Of a stretch of 64,000 bases of DNA, positions 27,751 to 36,590 are shown in pieces. Position 1 is the first letter of the stretch. Every line of letters begins with the position of its first letter. The notes beneath the pieces were generated by a model. The model saw nothing but the letters and a program-made list of their open reading frames with translations, made no database searches and had not been told where the DNA came from. Source of the DNA: Nocardioides sp. S5 (GTDB lineage: Bacteria > Actinomycetota > Actinomycetes > Propionibacteriales > Nocardioidaceae); the NCBI RefSeq assembly GCF_017310035.1, contig NZ_CP022296.1, positions 868,001-932,000 of the forward strand. The letters run 5' to 3'. Both the position numbers and the translations under genes were made by a program.

Positions 27751-30206
27751 CCGACAGCCCCCGACGCTCCGGCGCCACAGGGACCCGCACCCGCGTGCGT
27801 CCCCACGCGCTCCTGCCCGACCGGCACGCGTGGACCGACATCGCGTTCACGATCGCCCTCGCGGCCGTCGCGCTCACCGCCCTCGGCACCTCCTTCACCG
27901 GGTCGGCGTACCTCGTCGTGGGCGTGCTCGGTGTCGTCATCTCCGTCGTGGTGACGCACCTGACGCGCGCCGCGGGCTGGCCAGTCATCTCGGCCGTGGT
28001 GATCTGCCTGGGCCTGTTCTTCCTGCTCGGCGGACCGCTGTGCCTGCGCTCGCTGGGTGACACCTCGGTCCTCCCGGGCGCCACGACCCTCGCCCGGGTC
28101 GCCGACCAGGCCGTCTTCGGCTGGAAGGACCTCCTCACCACGCTTCCGCCGGTGGACGGAGACGGTCCGCTGCTGGTGCTGCCGTGGATGTCGGGCCTGC
28201 TCGCAGGCCTGGTCGGGCTCGCGCTCGCCCACCTCCCGGTCCGCCGCGCGTGGCTGTCGGCGGCGCTGCCCGTGCTCGGGATGACCGTCGTGCTGTCCGG
28301 CGCCATCGTGCTCGGCGTACGCCACCCGCAGTCGCTGCTGCTGCAGGGCTCGGTCTTCGCCGGGCTGGCACTGGCCTGGCTGGCGCTGCGCGCGCGCCGG
28401 GCGAGCGCCGCGGTGCAGGGCGGCAGCACGTCGTGGCTCCGCAGCGCCGGTGCGGTCGCGATGCTGGTCGTCGCGGCGGCGCTCGCCCTGCCGGCGAGCG
28501 GCTGGGTCGGCGACGAGCGGGCGGTGGCCCGCAACTGGGTCGAGCCGCCCTTCGACATCGGCCGCTACCCCTCCCCGCTGGCCGGGTTCCGCAAGTACGT
28601 CGACCTCCAGGGCCGGAACCTGCCGGGCAACGTCTACGACAAGGTCCTCCTCGACGTCGACGGCGTCGAGCCCGGGACGCTGGTGCGCTTCGCGACCATG
28701 GACCGCTACGACGGCATGGTGTGGGGCGCGAGCGACAACGCGCTGCCCGGTCCGGCCGACGACTCCTTCCAGCGCGTCTCCTCGACCATCGACAACCCCG
28801 TCGAGGGCGACGAGGTCGAGGTCAGCGTCACCCTCGGCGAGGGCTGGACCGGGGTGTGGCTCCCCACCGTGGGCGCGCTGCAGTCGATGCGGTTCGAGAC
28901 CGCCGACGCGCGCGCCAAGGCCGACATCTTCCGCTACAACCTCGCCACCTCCACCGCGGTGGTCCCCAGCGGCCTCGCTCCCGGCGACACCTACTCCTTC
29001 ACCGCCGTGCAGCCTGACGACGAGCTGACCGACGAGACGGTCGGCTCGGCCGAGCAGTCGTGGCCGCTGCCGCCCGGCGCCGCCTTCATCCAGGGGCCCA
29101 CCGAGAAGTGGACCGAGGCTGCCGGCACCGACCCGATGGACCGCGTGCTGGCGGCCGCCGAGCACCTGCGCACCGAGGGCAAGTACTCCGACGGGGTGGG
29201 GCGCACCGAGCGCATCTACGTCGCCGGGCACAGCGTGTCCAGGCTGTCCGACGAGTTCGTCAACGCCCCGCAGATCGTCGGCAACGACGAGCAGTACGCC
29301 GCCACGATGGCGCTGATCGCCAACGACATCGGCGTCCCGGCGCGAGTCGTGCTCGGGGCCGAGGTGCCCGAGGGCGGGCGCATCACGGGCCAGGAGGTCG
29401 CGGCGTGGGTCGAGCTGCGTGCTGCCGACGGGTCGTGGAAGACGCTGCCCACCGACGCCTTCATGTCGAGGACGCCGCCGGCCGACCAGGTGCCGGAGAC
29501 CAACACCCCGATGTCCGGCACCGTCATCCCGCCGCCCAATCCCATCCCGCCGCCGAGCGACGCCGGCGAGCAGAGTGACGCCGACCTCAAGGAGCGCAAG
29601 GCCACCCGCAAGAAGGCCGAGGAGGAGGACGAGGGCCTCATCGCCGACCTGCCCGGGTGGCTGGGGATCGTCGTCACCTATGTCGGCGGGCCGCTGCTGC
29701 TGCTCGTCCTGCTGCTGGGCGCGGTCGTCGGCTTCAAGGCGTGGCGTCGTCACCGGCGCCGCAGTGCCGACTCGCCCTCCGCACGGTTCGTCGGCGCCTG
29801 GCGCGAGCTGGTCGACCACGCCCGCGACCTCGGCCAGGTCGTCCCGCTCGGTCCGACGGTGACCCGCCGCGAGCAGTCCGCCGGCATCGTCTCGGGTCAG
29901 GCCGGGGCACTGGCGCGACGTGCCGACAGCTTCGTCTTCGGACCCAGCATCCCGGAGGCCTCGGCCGCTGCGACCTACTGGGAGTCGGTCGACGCCGAGC
30001 GGCGCGCGATGTCGCAGGACGTCGGCCGCTGGCAGCGGGTGCGCGCCGCGATCAGCCTGCGCTCTCTGCGGCGTACATCGTCGTCGCCGTCCGACCCGGA
30101 CCCCGCCGAGTCGGCGACCGACGCCCCCGCGCCCGGGCGTGTCGCCTCGGCGGCGGGACGGGGGCGGCGCCTCGCAGATTGGCGTTCTCGCAGGGCGCCT
30201 GACTAA
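27747..30206 (+). CDS. TgpA-like membrane protein with a degenerate transglutaminase core
   Basis: 819 residues. The first 250 hold about seven hydrophobic spans (DUF3488/TgpA type). An outside region follows with a transglutaminase-like core at about 500-570, then a further span (about 640-665) and a basic cytoplasmic tail. The core normally has Cys, His and Asp. Here the Cys position lies in GNDEQY (512-517) with no Cys, and the usual HAW is AAW (Ala552). The protein is therefore probably not an active transglutaminase or protease and may bind peptide or act as a scaffold. ATG 27747 overlaps the DUF58 stop; ATG 27735 is an alternative. Confidence 0.88.
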   Translation: MTDSPRRSGATGTRTRVRPHALLPDRHAWTDIAFTIALAAVALTALGTSFTGSAYLVVGVLGVVISVVVTHLTRAAGWPVISAVVICLGLFFLLGGPLCLRSLGDTSVLPGATTLARVADQAVFGWKDLLTTLPPVDGDGPLLVLPWMSGLLAGLVGLALAHLPVRRAWLSAALPVLGMTVVLSGAIVLGVRHPQSLLLQGSVFAGLALAWLALRARRASAAVQGGSTSWLRSAGAVAMLVVAAALALPASGWVGDERAVARNWVEPPFDIGRYPSPLAGFRKYVDLQGRNLPGNVYDKVLLDVDGVEPGTLVRFATMDRYDGMVWGASDNALPGPADDSFQRVSSTIDNPVEGDEVEVSVTLGEGWTGVWLPTVGALQSMRFETADARAKADIFRYNLATSTAVVPSGLAPGDTYSFTAVQPDDELTDETVGSAEQSWPLPPGAAFIQGPTEKWTEAAGTDPMDRVLAAAEHLRTEGKYSDGVGRTERIYVAGHSVSRLSDEFVNAPQIVGNDEQYAATMALIANDIGVPARVVLGAEVPEGGRITGQEVAAWVELRAADGSWKTLPTDAFMSRTPPADQVPETNTPMSGTVIPPPNPIPPPSDAGEQSDADLKERKATRKKAEEEDEGLIADLPGWLGIVVTYVGGPLLLLVLLLGAVVGFKAWRRHRRRSADSPSARFVGAWRELVDHARDLGQVVPLGPTVTRREQSAGIVSGQAGALARRADSFVFGPSIPEASAAATYWESVDAERRAMSQDVGRWQRVRAAISLRSLRRTSSSPSDPDPAESATDAPAPGRVASAAGRGRRLADWRSRRAPD

Positions 30207-30209
30207 ACT
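30179..30209 (+). promoter_or_regulatory. Candidate promoter for infA and the alpha operon
   Basis: TTGGCG (30179-30184) and TAAACT (30204-30209) are 19 nt apart, overlapping the last codons of the TgpA-like gene. TAAACT is the best -10 hexamer in the area. It would separate infA from the inserted envelope cluster. Confidence 0.45.
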
Positions 30210-30429
30210 GACTCGTCGGCCCAACGTGGGCTGTGCTTCGTGGCGCCTCGCGGCTGCCCGGACCTCGACCGACTCGTCCCAGACGGCTCGGTCGCGTGCC
30301 CGGGATGAGGTTCTGCGGATCCGCCCACGAGGTCCACCGGTACACCCGCTCGCGGGGGCCCGGGCGGTTCCCGGGCCACCGGTAGACACCGAGCATCATC
30401 AAACAGCACTGCAACAGATTGTGGAGGAC
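30210..30429 (+). other. infA leader with hairpins
   Basis: 220 nt with no gene. Two hairpins are visible: GCCCA/TGGGC at 30219-30231 and a strong GGCCCGGG (30357-30364) with CCCGGGCC (30370-30377) around a 5-nt loop. GTGGAGG just before the infA ATG is the ribosome-binding site. The long structured leader suggests control after initiation. Confidence 0.5.
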
Positions 30430-30651
30430 ATGCCGAAGAAAGAAGGCGTGATCGAGATCGAGGGCACCATCACGGAGGCCCTTCCCAATGCCATGTTCCG
30501 CGTGGAGCTGGCCAACGGGCACAAGGTGCTCGCCCACATCAGCGGCAAGATGCGCCAGCACTACATCCGGATCCTCCCCGAGGACCGCGTGGTGGTGGAG
30601 CTCTCGCCGTACGACCTCACCCGGGGTCGGATCGTCTACCGCTACAAGTGA
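30430..30651 (+). CDS. infA: Translation initiation factor IF-1
   Basis: 73 residues, one OB-fold domain: [20 protein letters not shown], then [19 protein letters not shown] and [16 protein letters not shown]-1 occupies the 30S A site during initiation. The ATG at 30430 gives the normal family length; a long in-frame extension upstream is TgpA-like gene sequence read out of frame. Confidence 0.98.
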   Translation: MPKKEGVIEIEGTITEALPNAMFRVELANGHKVLAHISGKMRQHYIRILPEDRVVVELSPYDLTRGRIVYRYK

Positions 30652-30682
30652 CAGTCCAGCCGAGTAGCAAGGATTCGTTGAC

Positions 30683-30796
30683 ATGAAGGTCAACCCCAGC
30701 GTCAAGCCCATCTGTGACAAGTGCAAGGTCATCCGCCGTCACGGCCGGGTCATGGTCATCTGCGAGAACCCGCGCCACAAGCAGCGGCAGGGCTGA
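30683..30796 (+). CDS. rpmJ: 50S ribosomal protein L36, zinc type
   Basis: 37 residues: [17 protein letters not shown], then a second half ending [10 protein letters not shown]. Three Cys and one His (CDKC, ICENPRH) form the zinc site of the C+ form. AAGGA lies upstream of ATG 30683. It sits between infA and rpsM as in most bacteria. Confidence 0.97.
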   Translation: MKVNPSVKPICDKCKVIRRHGRVMVICENPRHKQRQG

Positions 30797-31034
30797 TGCG
30801 AGGTCGCTGAGACCGGGCGCAGCCCGGGCGCAGCGAGCGAGCCGCGCAGCCGCTTGCGGCAAGCGGGCCTGAACCCCAGCAGGACCAGGCAACACAACTA
30901 CACACAACGTGATCGCTAGGTCGGGCACCACCTGACCGAAGTCACCTCCGGAGCAGTGGCCGGAGCCCACCCGAGGCGGGATGGGACGCGACACGACCAG
31001 AAACCACAGCGAGAACAGACAAGGAAACCGCCAC
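30797..31034 (+). other. rpmJ-rpsM spacer with a palindrome and GC-rich repeats
   Basis: 238 nt without a gene. The part 30812-30870 is a mixture of GGGCGCAG, GAGCGAG and CCGCGCAG units, resembling dispersed extragenic elements. It contains a perfect hairpin, CCGCTTG (30850-30856) with CAAGCGG (30860-30866). AAGGAAA at 31021-31027 serves rpsM. Confidence 0.45.
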
Positions 31035-31409
31035 ATGGCACGCCTCGTTGGTGTTGACCTCCCGCGCGACAAGCGCATCGAGATCGCACTCACCTACATC
31101 TACGGCATCGGCCGTACCCGCGCCCAGCAGCTCCTGGCCGCCACCGGCGTCGACCCGAACGCCCGGGTCCACACGCTCGGTGACGAGGAGCTGGTCAAGC
31201 TTCGCGACGAGATCGAAGCCAACTTCAAGATCGAGGGTGACCTCCGACGTGAGGTCCAGGCGGACATCCGCCGCAAGATCGAGATCGGCAGCTACCAGGG
31301 TCGCCGCCACCGCATGGGCCTCCCGGTCCGCGGTCAGCGCACCAAGACCAACGCGCGCACCCGCAAGGGCCCGAAGCGCACCGTCGCCGGCAAGAAGAAG
31401 GCGAAGTGA
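31035..31409 (+). CDS. rpsM: 30S ribosomal protein S13
   Basis: Head protein pairing with S19, contacting P-site tRNA and the L5 bridge. 124 residues: [33 protein letters not shown], and the basic tail [23 protein letters not shown] 31035 is preferred over a frame opening at 30981, whose 18 extra residues are not S13-like. Confidence 0.97.
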   Translation: MARLVGVDLPRDKRIEIALTYIYGIGRTRAQQLLAATGVDPNARVHTLGDEELVKLRDEIEANFKIEGDLRREVQADIRRKIEIGSYQGRRHRMGLPVRGQRTKTNARTRKGPKRTVAGKKKAK

Positions 31410-31410
31410 C

Positions 31411-31426
31411 CTGCGCCCCGGCGCAG
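31411..31426 (+). other. Hairpin after rpsM
   Basis: CTGCGCC (31411-31417) pairs with GGCGCAG (31420-31426) directly after the rpsM stop. The loop is too short to form the last pair. No T-run follows. It is one of a series of hairpins in the alpha-operon spacers. Confidence 0.4.
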
Positions 31427-31482
31427 TGATCCCCGCTCCCTTCCCAGAAGCTTTTCGACCAGACCTCATCAGGAGTTAGTGA

Positions 31483-31878
31483 ATGCCTCCCAAGAGCCGC
31501 GCGACCAAGGTCCGCCGCAAGGAGAAGAAGAACGTCGCCCAGGGCGAAGCCCACATCAAGAGCACGTTCAACAACACCATCGTCACCATCACGGACCCCA
31601 CCGGCGCCGTGATCTCGTGGGCCTCTGCCGGCACCGTCGGCTTCAAGGGCTCGCGCAAGTCCACCCCCTTCGCCGCGCAGATGGCTGCGGAGGCCGCCGG
31701 CCGCCGCGCCATGGACCACGGCATGAAGAAGATCGACGTCTTCGTCAAGGGTCCGGGGTCGGGCCGCGAGACCGCGATCCGTTCGCTGGGTGCCATCGGC
31801 CTCGAGGTCGGCACCATCCAGGACGTCACGCCCACCCCCCACAACGGATGCCGGCCGCCCAAGCGCCGCCGCGTCTGA
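31483..31878 (+). CDS. rpsK: 30S ribosomal protein S11
   Basis: Platform protein near the mRNA exit and the 3' end of 16S rRNA. 131 residues: [37 protein letters not shown] and the signature [21 protein letters not shown] lies 6 nt before ATG 31483. Confidence 0.98.
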   Translation: MPPKSRATKVRRKEKKNVAQGEAHIKSTFNNTIVTITDPTGAVISWASAGTVGFKGSRKSTPFAAQMAAEAAGRRAMDHGMKKIDVFVKGPGSGRETAIRSLGAIGLEVGTIQDVTPTPHNGCRPPKRRRV

Positions 31879-31908
31879 CCGACCCGAGACTGAGAAAGAG
31901 AGACTGAC

Positions 31909-32517
31909 ATGGCCCGTTACACCGGCCCCATGACCCGCAAGTCGCGCCGTCTCGGTGTCGACCTCGTCGGCGGCGACGCTGCCTTCGAGAAGCGTCCCTA
32001 CGCCCCCGGCCAGCACGGCCGCGGTCGTATCAAGGAGTCCGAGTACCTGCTGCAGCTCCGTGAGAAGCAGAAGGCTCGCTTCACCTACGGCGTGATGGAG
32101 AAGCAGTTCGTCCGCTACTACAAGGAAGCCAGCCGTCGCCAGGGCAAGACCGGCGACAACCTGCTGCAGCTCCTCGAGTGCCGCCTCGACAACGTGGTCT
32201 ACCGCGCCGGCTTCGCCCGGACGCGTCGCCAGGCCCGCCAGCTCGTCGTGCACGGCCACTTCCTGGTCAACGGCAAGAAGGTCGACATCCCGTCGTACCA
32301 GGTCAGCGACCACGACATCATCGACGTGCGCGAGAAGTCCCTCGAGCTCACGCCGCTGATCGTGGCCCGTGAGACCCACGGCGAGCGCGTGACGCCCGCG
32401 TGGATGGAGGTCATCCCCTCGCGGATGCGCATCCTCGTGCACCAGGTCCCGGTCCGCGCACAGATCGACGTGCCGGTCCAGGAGCAGCTCATCGTCGAGT
32501 ACTACTCCAAGAAGTGA
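31909..32517 (+). CDS. rpsD: 30S ribosomal protein S4, zinc-free type
   Basis: A primary 16S rRNA binder at the mRNA entry. 202 residues: MARYTGPMTRKSRRLGVDL, then an S4 RNA-binding domain with RQARQLVVHGHFLVNGK. The N-terminal Cys4 site of zinc-type S4 is absent (C- form), in contrast to the zinc-type S14 and L36 of the same locus. Confidence 0.98.
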   Translation: MARYTGPMTRKSRRLGVDLVGGDAAFEKRPYAPGQHGRGRIKESEYLLQLREKQKARFTYGVMEKQFVRYYKEASRRQGKTGDNLLQLLECRLDNVVYRAGFARTRRQARQLVVHGHFLVNGKKVDIPSYQVSDHDIIDVREKSLELTPLIVARETHGERVTPAWMEVIPSRMRILVHQVPVRAQIDVPVQEQLIVEYYSKK

Positions 32518-32522
32518 GTCAC

Positions 32523-32560
32523 CGTCGGTGGTCGTCCGAGCTCTCGGACGGCCACCGACG
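32523..32560 (+). terminator. Large hairpin between rpsD and rpoA
   Basis: CGTCGGTGG (32523-32531) pairs with CCACCGACG (32552-32560). After one T-G pair, CGTCCGAG pairs with CTCGGACG, giving a near-perfect 17-18 bp stem followed by a pyrimidine-rich stretch (CCCCTCTCC). It may terminate or attenuate before rpoA, or be an RNA processing signal that sets the ratio of ribosomal proteins to polymerase. Confidence 0.65.
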
Positions 32561-32644
32561 CCCCTCTCCACACTCCTCTTCTCCGCCCTCCTCACCATGT
32601 TCGGATCCGTCATATAGCGGGTGGATCCGGAAAGGAAGAACTCC

Positions 32645-33661
32645 GTGCTTATCGCTCAGCGCCCGACCCTCACGGAAGAGACCGTCGACGAGTTCCGCTC
32701 GCGGTTCGTCATCGAGCCCCTCGAGCCCGGCTTCGGCTACACGCTCGGCAACTCGCTGCGTCGTACGCTCCTCAGCTCGATCCCGGGTGCCTCGGTCACC
32801 AGCATCAAGGTCGACTCCGTCCTCCACGAGTTCTCGACCATCGAGGGCGTCACCGAGGACATGACCGAGATCATCCTCAACCTCAAGGGCATCGTCGTCT
32901 CCTCCGAGCACGACGAGCCGGTCGTGATGTACCTGCGCAAGTCCGGTGCCGGTGACGTCACCGCCGCCGACATCACCCCGCCCGCCGGTGTCGAGGTGCA
33001 CAACCCCGAGCTCAAGATCGCCACCCTGTCCGACAAGGGCAAGCTGGAGATGGAGCTCGTCGTCGAGCGTGGCCGCGGCTACGTCTCCGCTGTGCAGAAC
33101 AAGGGCGCCGACAACGAGATCGGCCGCATGCCGGTCGACTCGATCTACAGCCCCGTGCTGAAGGTGACCTACAAGGTCGAGGCCACCCGAGTCGAGCAGC
33201 GCACCGACTTCGACAAGCTCGTCATCGACGTCGAGACCAAGCCGTCGATCCGTCCCCGCGACGCGATCGCCTCGGCCGGCAAGACGCTCGTCGAGCTCTT
33301 CGGCCTGGCCCGTGAGCTCAACGTCGAGGCCGAGGGCATCGACATCGGCCCGTCGCCCGTCGACGAGCAGCTCGCCGCCGACCTGGCCCTGCCGGTCGAG
33401 GACCTGCAGCTCACGGTCCGCAGCTACAACTGCCTCAAGCGCGAGGGCATCCACACCGTGGGCGAGCTCATCTCGCGCTCGGAGCAGGACCTGCTCGACA
33501 TCCGCAACTTCGGCGCCAAGTCCATCGACGAGGTGAAGGCCAAGCTCGTCGAGATGGGCCTCTCGCTCAAGGACAGCGCGCCCGGCTTCGACCCGCACGC
33601 CGCCCTCGCCGCCTACGGCGACGACGACGACGACGCGTTCATCGAGGACGAGCAGCTCTGA
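32645..33661 (+). CDS. rpoA: RNA polymerase alpha subunit
   Basis: 338 residues. The N-terminal assembly domain (about 1-230) starts [20 protein letters not shown] and carries [19 protein letters not shown]. The C-terminal domain (about 250-320) carries [20 protein letters not shown], which binds DNA and activators. An acidic tail ([13 protein letters not shown]) ends the protein. The GTG start at 32645 has AAAGGAAG about 6 nt upstream; a GTG at 32621 would add eight non-conserved residues. Confidence 0.97.
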   Translation: MLIAQRPTLTEETVDEFRSRFVIEPLEPGFGYTLGNSLRRTLLSSIPGASVTSIKVDSVLHEFSTIEGVTEDMTEIILNLKGIVVSSEHDEPVVMYLRKSGAGDVTAADITPPAGVEVHNPELKIATLSDKGKLEMELVVERGRGYVSAVQNKGADNEIGRMPVDSIYSPVLKVTYKVEATRVEQRTDFDKLVIDVETKPSIRPRDAIASAGKTLVELFGLARELNVEAEGIDIGPSPVDEQLAADLALPVEDLQLTVRSYNCLKREGIHTVGELISRSEQDLLDIRNFGAKSIDEVKAKLVEMGLSLKDSAPGFDPHAALAAYGDDDDDAFIEDEQL

Positions 33662-33666
33662 CCTCC

Positions 33667-33716
33667 TCCGACCTCCGGGTCGGACTCCACCGAAACCGGC
33701 CGACGGACGTCGGCCG
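33667..33716 (+). other. Two hairpins in the rpoA-rplQ spacer
   Basis: TCCGACC/GGTCGGA (33667-33684, loop TCCG) and CGGCCGAC/GTCGGCCG (33697-33716, loop GGAC). Both are perfect stems in the 99-nt gap. Neither is followed by a T-run. Confidence 0.5.
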
Positions 33717-33760
33717 TCTACCCGGGTACCTGACACGGCCCGAGAGAAAGAAGGCACTCC

Positions 33761-34357
33761 ATGCCCAAGCCCAAGAAGGGCCCCCGCCTCGGCGGTAGCC
33801 CGGCCCACCAGCGCCTGATGCTGTCGAACCTGGCCACGGCCCTGTTCGAGCACGGCCGGATCACCACCACCGAGACCCGTGCGCGCCTGCTGCGCCCGGT
33901 CGCGGAGAAGCTGATCACCAAGGCCAAGCGTGGCGACCTGCACAACCGTCGTGAGGTCCTGAAGACCGTCCGCGACAAGTCGGTCGTCCACACGCTGTTC
34001 ACCGAGATCGCGCCGACCTTTGCCGAGCGTCCCGGTGGCTACACCCGCATCACCAAGATCGGCCCCCGCAAGGGCGACAACGCCCCCATGGCGATCATCG
34101 AGCTGGTGACCGAGGCCTACAGCCCCAAGGCGCCCTCGACCAAGAAGACCGAGGCCGCTGCCGCTCCGGCGCCCGCTGCCGAGGAGTCGGAGGTCGACGA
34201 GACCACCGACGGCACCGCCGCCGAGGAGCACGAGGCCGCGGCCGAGGCCCACGAGGCTGCCGCCGAGGAGCACGAGGCTGCTGCTGAGGAGCACGAGGCC
34301 GCTGCCGCCGAGCACGAGGCTGCTGCCGAGGCTGCCGAGGACGAGTCCAAGGCCTGA
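33761..34357 (+). CDS. rplQ: 50S ribosomal protein L17 with a His/Glu/Ala heptad tail
   Basis: L17 lies at the tunnel-exit side of the large subunit. Residues 1-125 are a complete L17 ([40 protein letters not shown]). The protein is 198 residues, against about 120-130 usual. The extra 70 begin with an Ala/Pro/Glu linker and then repeat a heptad of the form [EA][EA]HEAAA six times before AEDESKA. A regular heptad rich in Ala and Glu predicts a long helix, with one His on each turn pair. Zinc or pH sensing, or just a solubilising tail, are guesses. Confidence 0.95.
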   Translation: MPKPKKGPRLGGSPAHQRLMLSNLATALFEHGRITTTETRARLLRPVAEKLITKAKRGDLHNRREVLKTVRDKSVVHTLFTEIAPTFAERPGGYTRITKIGPRKGDNAPMAIIELVTEAYSPKAPSTKKTEAAAAPAPAAEESEVDETTDGTAAEEHEAAAEAHEAAAEEHEAAAEEHEAAAAEHEAAAEAAEDESKA

Positions 34358-34375
34358 TCTCCACGCACCATCGCG

Positions 34376-34406
34376 AGGCCCGTCACCCCACCGGGGTGGC
34401 GGGCCT
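34376..34406 (+). terminator. Terminator after rplQ
   Basis: AGGCCCG (34376-34382) and CACCCC pair with GGGGTG and CGGGCCT (to 34406), with one T-G pair and a 3-nt loop, followed by TCGTG. It marks the end of the alpha operon and precedes a minus-strand gene ending at 34517. Confidence 0.8.
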
Positions 34407-34516
34407 TCGTGCATCTGCACCGGGGCGTAGCGGTGCGTGGCGCAGGTTCCCGGCGCTCCGTAGATGTCTCACGCACCGGCAGGCAGGTGTGGCGTACGTC
34501 GGCGCGCTCGGGCGGA

Positions 34517-35473
34517 TCACAGGGAGCGCAGCACGTCGGCGGCGTCGAGGGTGCGCGGCTCGGCGCCGGCGTACGCCAGGGAGCGGGTCGCGGCGACGAC
34601 GGCCTCGTTGACCGGGGTGGGGACGCCGTGGAGCCGGCCGACCAGGACGACCTCGCCGGCGAGGTAGTCGATCTCGGAGTCCCCGGTGCCACGGCTCAGG
34701 CTCTGCCAGGTCGAGCCGCCGCGGCGCTCCAGGTCGGTGCGGCGCTGGAGGATCGAGCCCCGGCGCTCGGTGTCCGCGGCCGCGGTGACGACCTCGAGCC
34801 CGGCCGCGGCGAGCACCTGCTCGCCCTCCGCGACGGCGAGGTCGGCGAGCTGGTCGGCAGCGTCACCGCGGGAGAAGGAGGCGTCGACGCCGTTGCCGAG
34901 GTTCATCAGGAGCTTGCGCCGCTTCCACGCGAGGATGTCGGGGCGCTCCTGCGAGACGATGCCGGCCGCGCGCAGGTCGGCGGCGACTGCGGCCGTGGTC
35001 GCGTCGGTGCCCTGGGGGATGCGGCCGATGTCGAGGATGGCCGGGGTGGGGTGGCAGCCCGCGACCACGACGCCCGGCTCGAGGTGGGTGGCGGGAAGCA
35101 TCACGCACACGGCGTACGTCCGGGCGAAGAGCCGCAGCGCGGCGGTCTCGGTGGCGACGCCGTTGGTGGCGCAGACGACCGCCACGTCGTCGGGGGCGTG
35201 GCGGCGCAGGTCGGCGAGCGCGGCGTGCGCCTGGTGGGACTTCACCGCCAGCACGACGACGGTGTCGGCGCTCCAGTCCACGTCCGCAGCGGTGTCGGTG
35301 GCGGGGGCGTCGATGCGGTGGCGTCCGTCGCCGGCGTCGAGCAGCAGGCCGTCGCGGCGGATGGCGGCGAGGTGATCGCCGCGCGCGACGAGCGTGACCT
35401 GCAGGCCGGCGCGGTGGAGGTGCCCGCCGATGACTCCGCCGACTGCCCCGGCGCCGTAGACCACGTAGCTCAC
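34517..35473 (-). CDS. Ketopantoate-reductase-like NAD(P)H dehydrogenase
   Basis: 318 residues. The N-terminal Rossmann motif is VYGAGAVGGVIGGHL; the C-terminal half has WKRRKLLMNLGNGVDA, matching the ApbA/PanE helix with its catalytic Lys. The family reduces 2-dehydropantoate to pantoate with NADPH, but many paralogues act on other 2-keto acids, and there is no pantothenate gene nearby. Start GTG 35473. A -10-like TAGGGT sits 6 nt upstream on the minus strand, indicating a leaderless mRNA. Confidence 0.8.
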   Translation of the reverse strand: MSYVVYGAGAVGGVIGGHLHRAGLQVTLVARGDHLAAIRRDGLLLDAGDGRHRIDAPATDTAADVDWSADTVVVLAVKSHQAHAALADLRRHAPDDVAVVCATNGVATETAALRLFARTYAVCVMLPATHLEPGVVVAGCHPTPAILDIGRIPQGTDATTAAVAADLRAAGIVSQERPDILAWKRRKLLMNLGNGVDASFSRGDAADQLADLAVAEGEQVLAAAGLEVVTAAADTERRGSILQRRTDLERRGGSTWQSLSRGTGDSEIDYLAGEVVLVGRLHGVPTPVNEAVVAATRSLAYAGAEPRTLDAADVLRSL

Positions 35474-35479
35474 GGGCCG

Positions 35480-35485
35480 ACCCTA
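35480..35485 (-). promoter_or_regulatory. -10 element, leaderless type (ketopantoate-reductase-like gene)
   Basis: On the minus strand TAGGGT is followed after 6 nt by the GTG start at 35473. Transcription would begin at or next to the start codon. Confidence 0.5.
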
Positions 35486-35508
35486 CGAGGCAGTTCGCGA
35501 GCCCGTGA

Positions 35509-36075
35509 TCAGACCGGGGGAGACCAGTGCGGGTCGCGACCGATGAAGCCCATCAGCCGGTCGACCACGGGCGCGTCGTCCGCGACGGGGACCGCCGGAC
35601 CGTAGTGGCCGGAGCTGCGCAGCACGTCCTCCATCGGCTGCATTCCGGCGAGCAGCATCGCCGCGTGGTCCTCGTCGAGGTCGGGGTGCTGCCCGCCGGC
35701 TCGGGCGAGGTCCCAGGAGTGCATGAAGACGTCGGCGGTGTAGAACCGGTCCACCGCCTCGGCCAACGGGCCCGTCCCGGCGAAGGGATGGGTGAACACC
35801 TCGTCGCCGCGCTGCTCGACGAGCTCCTGGACGGCTGCAGCGCGGTGCTCCCACGCGGCCACCGGGTCGTCGGCGACCGGCGGTCCGGCCGGGAGGTCGA
35901 CCCCGCCGGAGGTGAGGAACCCGCCGAACCAGGTGAGGAGGTGGTCGACGACGTCGCGGGCGGCCCAGCCGTCGACCGGCGTGGGGACGGACCAGTCGGT
36001 CATGCGCTCAGCGATGCGGGAGAAGTCCGCGGCCACCTGGGCGTGCCGGGCGACCGGGGAGCCAGGCAGGGCCAT
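35509..36075 (-). CDS. TIGR03086/DinB-like metal-binding protein
   Basis: 188 residues. The four-helix DinB/maleylpyruvate-isomerase-like fold is suggested by the N-terminal WSVPTPVDGWAARDVVDHLL and the central TADVFMHSWDLARAGG, whose His residues are the usual metal ligands. I recall this as the TIGR03086 pattern. It is third in an operon after an ArsR regulator and an SRPBCC protein; the ATG shares one base with the SRPBCC stop. Thiol-dependent (mycothiol) chemistry is common in the family; the substrate is unknown. Confidence 0.78.
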   Translation of the reverse strand: MALPGSPVARHAQVAADFSRIAERMTDWSVPTPVDGWAARDVVDHLLTWFGGFLTSGGVDLPAGPPVADDPVAAWEHRAAAVQELVEQRGDEVFTHPFAGTGPLAEAVDRFYTADVFMHSWDLARAGGQHPDLDEDHAAMLLAGMQPMEDVLRSSGHYGPAVPVADDAPVVDRLMGFIGRDPHWSPPV

Positions 36076-36590
36076 CAGAGAGCGCCCTCGGCGAGCATCC
36101 GGTCGACCGCGGCGTAGCCGTCGTCGACGCCGACCTCCATCCCGCTGCGCAGCCACGCGTCGCGGTCCTCGAACGAGTCGCACAGGCTGACCGCGTGGAG
36201 GCGGGTGTGCCCGTCGCCGAGGTCCTCGAAGGTCAGGGTCTCGAGGGCCACGCCGTCGGGCATCCCCTCCCACGTGAAGGTCTGGACGATGCGGTCCTCC
36301 CGCACGGTGTGGAAGCAGCCGCGGAACGAGGTCGCGAAGTCCTCGCGTCCGTCGCTGCCGCGCGCGGTGTAGCTCCAGCTGCCGCCGTCGCGGGCGTCCC
36401 AGTGGGTGATGTCGGCGCCGACGTCCACCGGGCCGATCCACCGGGCGAACAGATCGGGGTCGGTGTGCGCGCGGAAGAGCTGGGCGGGGGTGGCGGCGAA
36501 GTCGCGCCAGATGTGGATGGCCGGCACGTGCTCGTCGGCGACGATGGCGGCCTCGGGGTAGCGGGTCTGCGGGTCCTGCACGGTGCTCAT
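36075..36590 (-). CDS. SRPBCC (AHSA1-like) domain protein
   Basis: 171 residues: an N-terminal HIWRDFAATPAQLFRAHTDP, then DLFARWIGPVDV, and GCFHTVREDRIVQTFTWEG, typical of the START/Bet v1-like AHSA1 family that binds hydrophobic ligands. It is coupled to the ArsR gene upstream by an ATGA overlap and to the TIGR03086 gene downstream by TGATG. The ligand is unknown. Confidence 0.85.
   Translation of the reverse strand: MSTVQDPQTRYPEAAIVADEHVPAIHIWRDFAATPAQLFRAHTDPDLFARWIGPVDVGADITHWDARDGGSWSYTARGSDGREDFATSFRGCFHTVREDRIVQTFTWEGMPDGVALETLTFEDLGDGHTRLHAVSLCDSFEDRDAWLRSGMEVGVDDGYAAVDRMLAEGAL

Noticed and set aside
16531..30206. Recent horizontal transfer of the envelope cluster
   Set aside because: No integrase, direct repeats, tRNA or change of base or codon use at its borders; it looks native, so I treat it only as an insertion in gene order.
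26892..30389. Open frame of about 1165 codons on the minus strand opposite DUF58 and the TgpA-like gene
   Set aside because: No domain or signal seen; composition typical of antisense reading of GC-rich genes.
32601..32627. Two GGATCC sites around CATATA before rpoA as promoter or operator
   Set aside because: No hexamer fits TANNNT at proper spacing; two BamHI-like sites in GC-rich DNA may be chance.
34200..34345. Tandem repeat that could be mistaken for a CRISPR-like or VNTR array
   Set aside because: Units are 21 nt, in frame, and encode the L17 heptads; there are no spacers.
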